A stretch of DNA of 35,769 nucleotides from contig UQRC01000029.1 in assembly GCA_900543445.1 (NCBI GenBank), positions 1 to 35,769 on the forward strand, in the 5' to 3' direction. A program made the translations under genes and the position numbers. Below are positions 33,247 through 35,769 of this stretch, piece after piece. The notes under the pieces were generated by a model. The model was not told the DNA's origin. It saw only the letters and a list, made by a program, of their open reading frames with translations, and ran no database searches. Numbering within the stretch: the stretch's first letter is position 1; each line of letters starts with the position of its first letter. The stretch comes from an uncultured Lachnobacterium sp. (GTDB lineage: Bacteria > Bacillota > Clostridia > Lachnospirales > Lachnospiraceae).

Positions 33247-35706
33247 ATGACAAAAGCAGAGTTTGCCAGATTGATAAATGAAAAAGGTCCGATCATCTTG
33301 GACGGAGCGACCGGAACGAACCTGATGGAAGCAGGTATGCCAATCGGTGTCTGCCCGGAAAACTGGGTGATGGAGCATCCGGATGTGCTGCTTAAGATGC
33401 AGAGTGAATATGTGGAAGCCGGTTCGCACATTGTCTATGCGCCGACATTTACCGGAAATAGGATCAAACTTGAAGAGTATGGATTACAGGACCGATTGGT
33501 AGAAATCAATGCAACACTGGTAAAACTGTCAAAGCAGGCGGTGGACGGCAAGGCATTGGTTGCCGGAGATATGACGATGACCGGACAGCAGCTTTTCCCG
33601 ATGGGCGAGCTGATGTTTGAAGAACTTGTGGAAGTATATAAGGAGCAGGCACGCGTGCTTGCAGAGGCTGGTGTGGATCTGTTCGTTGTAGAGACAATGA
33701 TGAGTCTGCAGGAGTGTCGTGCGGCGGTTCTGGCGATCCGTGAGGTATGTGATCTGCCGATCATGGTGACACTGACTTACAATGAGGATGGAAGAACGCT
33801 TTTTGGTACGCCACCTGAGACTGCAGTCGTGGTATTGCAGTCACTTGGCGTAGATGCGATCGGTGTCAATTGCTCGACCGGACCGATGGAGATGGTTCCG
33901 CTTGTCGCGAAGATGGCAGAGTATTCGACGGTTCCCCTGATTGCAAAGCCGAACGCAGGACTTCCGGAACTGGAAGGAAAGAAAACGGTCTATCGTATGA
34001 CCCCGGAAGAATTTGCTGAGGCAGGTGTCACATTGGTCAATGCGGGCGCTGCAATCGTCGGCGGATGCTGCGGAACGACAAAGGAACATATTCGTGCACT
34101 CGCAGATGCGGTACAGGAAATGGAAATCCATAAGCCTCTTGCAAAGCACAGAAGAATCCTGGCATCGGAGCGCCAAAATGTAGAGATTACATTGGATGGC
34201 GGCTTTATCGTGGTCGGTGAGCGCATCAATCCGACCGGTAAAAAGAAGCTGCAGGCCGAGCTTCGCGAAGGCAAGCTGGATCTTGTCCGCGAGATGGCGA
34301 TGGCGCAGGAGGAGAACGGTGCGCGCATTCTTGATATCAACATGGGAATGAACGGCATCGACGAGAAAGAGATGATGAAGCAGGTTATCTACGAAGTGTC
34401 TTCGACTGTGGACTGTCCGCTTTGCATTGATACAAGCCACATTGATGTGATGGAAGAAGCACTGCGCATTTATCCGGGACGCGCGCTCATCAACTCAATT
34501 TCATTGGAGAGCGAGAAGATTGAGAAGATGCTTCCAATCGCAAAGAAGTATGGTGCGATGTTCGTACTCCTTCCGCTTTCGGATGAAGGACTTCCGAAGG
34601 ATGCCCAGGACAAAAAGCGCATTATCGAGACGGTGTACGATCGTGCGATGGAGATGGGGATGGCACATGAGGATATTGTTGTCGATGGACTTGTGGCAAC
34701 GATCGGTGCAAACCCGGACGCAGCAAAGGAATGCTACGATACGATCGCGTATTGCAAGGATGAGCGGCTTCTGCCGACCATCTGTGGTCTCTCCAATATC
34801 TCCTTCGGACTGCCGGAGCGTATGTACGTCAACACTGCCTTCTTAACGATGGCAATCTGTAAAGGATTAACGATGGCAATCGCCAATCCATCCCAGGAAC
34901 TTCTGATGAATGCGGCTTTTGCATCGGACATGCTACTTCACAGACCGGATAGCGACATCCGTTACATTGAGCGGATGAATCGTCTGGCGGAGCAGAAAGC
35001 GGAGTATGAGACGGTTGTTGTCAAGAAGACACCGGAGCAGGGACAGGAAAAGAAGGAGAGCAGTACTGGGGATGCGATCAAGGATCATCCGATTTTTATC
35101 GCTGTCCTCAAAGGAAATAAAGGAACGATCATCGATGAAGTCAAGAAAGCTTTAGATGCCGGAATGAAGCCGGATGCCATCATCAATGATTATCTGATCG
35201 CAGCAATCAATGAAGTCGGTGTGCTTTTTGACCAGAAGAAGTACTTCCTGCCGCAGTTGATCGGAAGCGCCAACACGATGAAGAAAGCAATCGATTATCT
35301 CGAGCCGATGCTGGAGCGGCGAGAGGATGCCGGTCAGATGCCGACACTTGTGATCGCAACTGTGGAAGGTGACATCCATGATATCGGCAAGAATCTTGTC
35401 GTGCTTATGCTCAAAAATTACGGTTACAATGTTATTGATATGGGCAAGGATGTGCCGTGTGAGGATATTGTCGATACGGCAATCCGCGAGGATGCGGCAA
35501 TCATTGGACTTTCTGCACTTATGACGACCACGATGATGCGTATGCAGGATGTCGTACAGTTGTGCAAGGAGAAAGGCTGTAAGAGCAAGGTTATTATCGG
35601 CGGCGCCTGCATTACGCAGAGTTTCGCGGACGAGATCGGTGCCGATGGATACTCCAAGGATGCGGCGGAGTGCGTGAAGCTGGTGGAGCGACTGCTTGCA
35701 AATTAA
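33247..35706 (+). CDS. metH: Cobalamin-dependent methionine synthase, short form
   Basis: 819 aa. The homocysteine-binding barrel (about 1-290) has ILDGATGTNL and zinc ligands Cys209 (GVNCSTG), Cys274 and Cys275 (GGCCGT). The pterin/folate domain (about 318-570) has VGERINPTGKKK at 323. The cobalamin cap helices (about 605-690) precede the B12-binding Rossmann domain (about 697-819) with axial His711 in GDIHDIGKN. It transfers a methyl group from methyl-tetrahydrofolate to homocysteine through cobalamin. The AdoMet activation domain of E. coli MetH (1227 aa) is absent, as is usual in clostridia, so a separate reactivation protein is expected outside the window. AGAGGA precedes the chosen ATG. 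Confidence 0.96.
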   Translation: MTKAEFARLINEKGPIILDGATGTNLMEAGMPIGVCPENWVMEHPDVLLKMQSEYVEAGSHIVYAPTFTGNRIKLEEYGLQDRLVEINATLVKLSKQAVDGKALVAGDMTMTGQQLFPMGELMFEELVEVYKEQARVLAEAGVDLFVVETMMSLQECRAAVLAIREVCDLPIMVTLTYNEDGRTLFGTPPETAVVVLQSLGVDAIGVNCSTGPMEMVPLVAKMAEYSTVPLIAKPNAGLPELEGKKTVYRMTPEEFAEAGVTLVNAGAAIVGGCCGTTKEHIRALADAVQEMEIHKPLAKHRRILASERQNVEITLDGGFIVVGERINPTGKKKLQAELREGKLDLVREMAMAQEENGARILDINMGMNGIDEKEMMKQVIYEVSSTVDCPLCIDTSHIDVMEEALRIYPGRALINSISLESEKIEKMLPIAKKYGAMFVLLPLSDEGLPKDAQDKKRIIETVYDRAMEMGMAHEDIVVDGLVATIGANPDAAKECYDTIAYCKDERLLPTICGLSNISFGLPERMYVNTAFLTMAICKGLTMAIANPSQELLMNAAFASDMLLHRPDSDIRYIERMNRLAEQKAEYETVVVKKTPEQGQEKKESSTGDAIKDHPIFIAVLKGNKGTIIDEVKKALDAGMKPDAIINDYLIAAINEVGVLFDQKKYFLPQLIGSANTMKKAIDYLEPMLERREDAGQMPTLVIATVEGDIHDIGKNLVVLMLKNYGYNVIDMGKDVPCEDIVDTAIREDAAIIGLSALMTTTMMRMQDVVQLCKEKGCKSKVIIGGACITQSFADEIGADGYSKDAAECVKLVERLLAN

Positions 35707-35715
35707 GGTTTGCAA

Positions 35716-35769
35716 AATTCGGGTTTGTTGATTTGAATTTATGACAAAGTGACGCTCTCCAAACCATTA
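35716..35769 (+). repeat. Intergenic repeat, copy 2 (behind metH)
   Basis: Nine bases after the metH stop are AATTCGGGTTTG (35716-35727), an 18-nt spacer, and AAAGTGACGCTCTCC (35746-35760) followed by AAACCAT. These blocks match copy 1 at 108-46 in order and orientation relative to the upstream gene. The copy may continue past the window edge. Confidence 0.5.

Noticed and set aside
33841..34440. 199-codon minus-strand frame inside metH
   Set aside because: Shadow frame; metH is continuous and has all expected motifs there.

Overview
The window reads as chromosomal DNA of a Gram-positive, spore-lineage Firmicute of the Lachnospiraceae type (Roseburia/Agathobacter/Butyrivibrio-like). The signs are strong AGGAGG-type ribosome binding sites, a BIG2-bearing modular xylanase, LplA/LplB/YtcP-type sugar import without its own ATPase, YesM/YesN-type two-component proteins, and YmxH, YqeG and SpoVB-like genes. 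The species is inferred from protein style only.

Positions 1-1302 hold a minus-strand C39-like peptidase with an intergenic repeat just behind it, and a doubtful 50-codon ORF. Positions 1423-20492 are a xylan-use locus, all on the plus strand. It holds a secreted multimodular GH10 xylanase, a sugar-binding-domain/GGDEF protein, an SGNH esterase, a GH43 and a GH3 glycosidase, a membrane sensor kinase, an AraC-type response regulator, and a lipoprotein plus two permeases of a sugar ABC importer. The working model is that xylan is cut outside, oligosaccharides are imported, and they are deacetylated and trimmed to pentoses by cytoplasmic enzymes that lack signal peptides. The kinase/regulator pair controls transcription. 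I find tandem 13-bp direct repeats, 20-22 bp apart, at the same distance (36-38 bp) from the -10 of three promoters: xylanase, GGDEF/esterase operon, and transporter. They look like the response-regulator operators of a local regulon.

Positions 20534-22336 are housekeeping genes: ymxH-like (its start codon lies in a hairpin), nrdR, an unknown 131-aa protein, and a YqeG-type phosphatase. Positions 22333-25573 (minus) encode an ABC-2 exporter. It is divergent from a NarL-type kinase/regulator pair (25840-27584) that probably controls it. Positions 27728-29017 carry rpiB and efp, separated by a 167-bp MITE-like element with terminal inverted repeats and a target duplication. Positions 29086-29441 (minus) are a DinJ/RelB-type antitoxin followed by only the first 26 codons of its YafQ-type toxin. 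A SpoVB-like flippase (minus), a divergent cysteine desulfurase, a Cof-type phosphatase (minus) and a short-form cobalamin-dependent methionine synthase with a hairpin-repeat leader complete the window. The intergenic repeat seen at the left end recurs after the methionine synthase.

I saw no tRNA, rRNA, CRISPR array, prophage or transposase gene. The least described items are the cytoplasmic sugar-sensor/diguanylate cyclase at the head of the xylan operon, the direct-repeat operators, the MITE-like element, and the start-codon hairpin of the ymxH-like gene.
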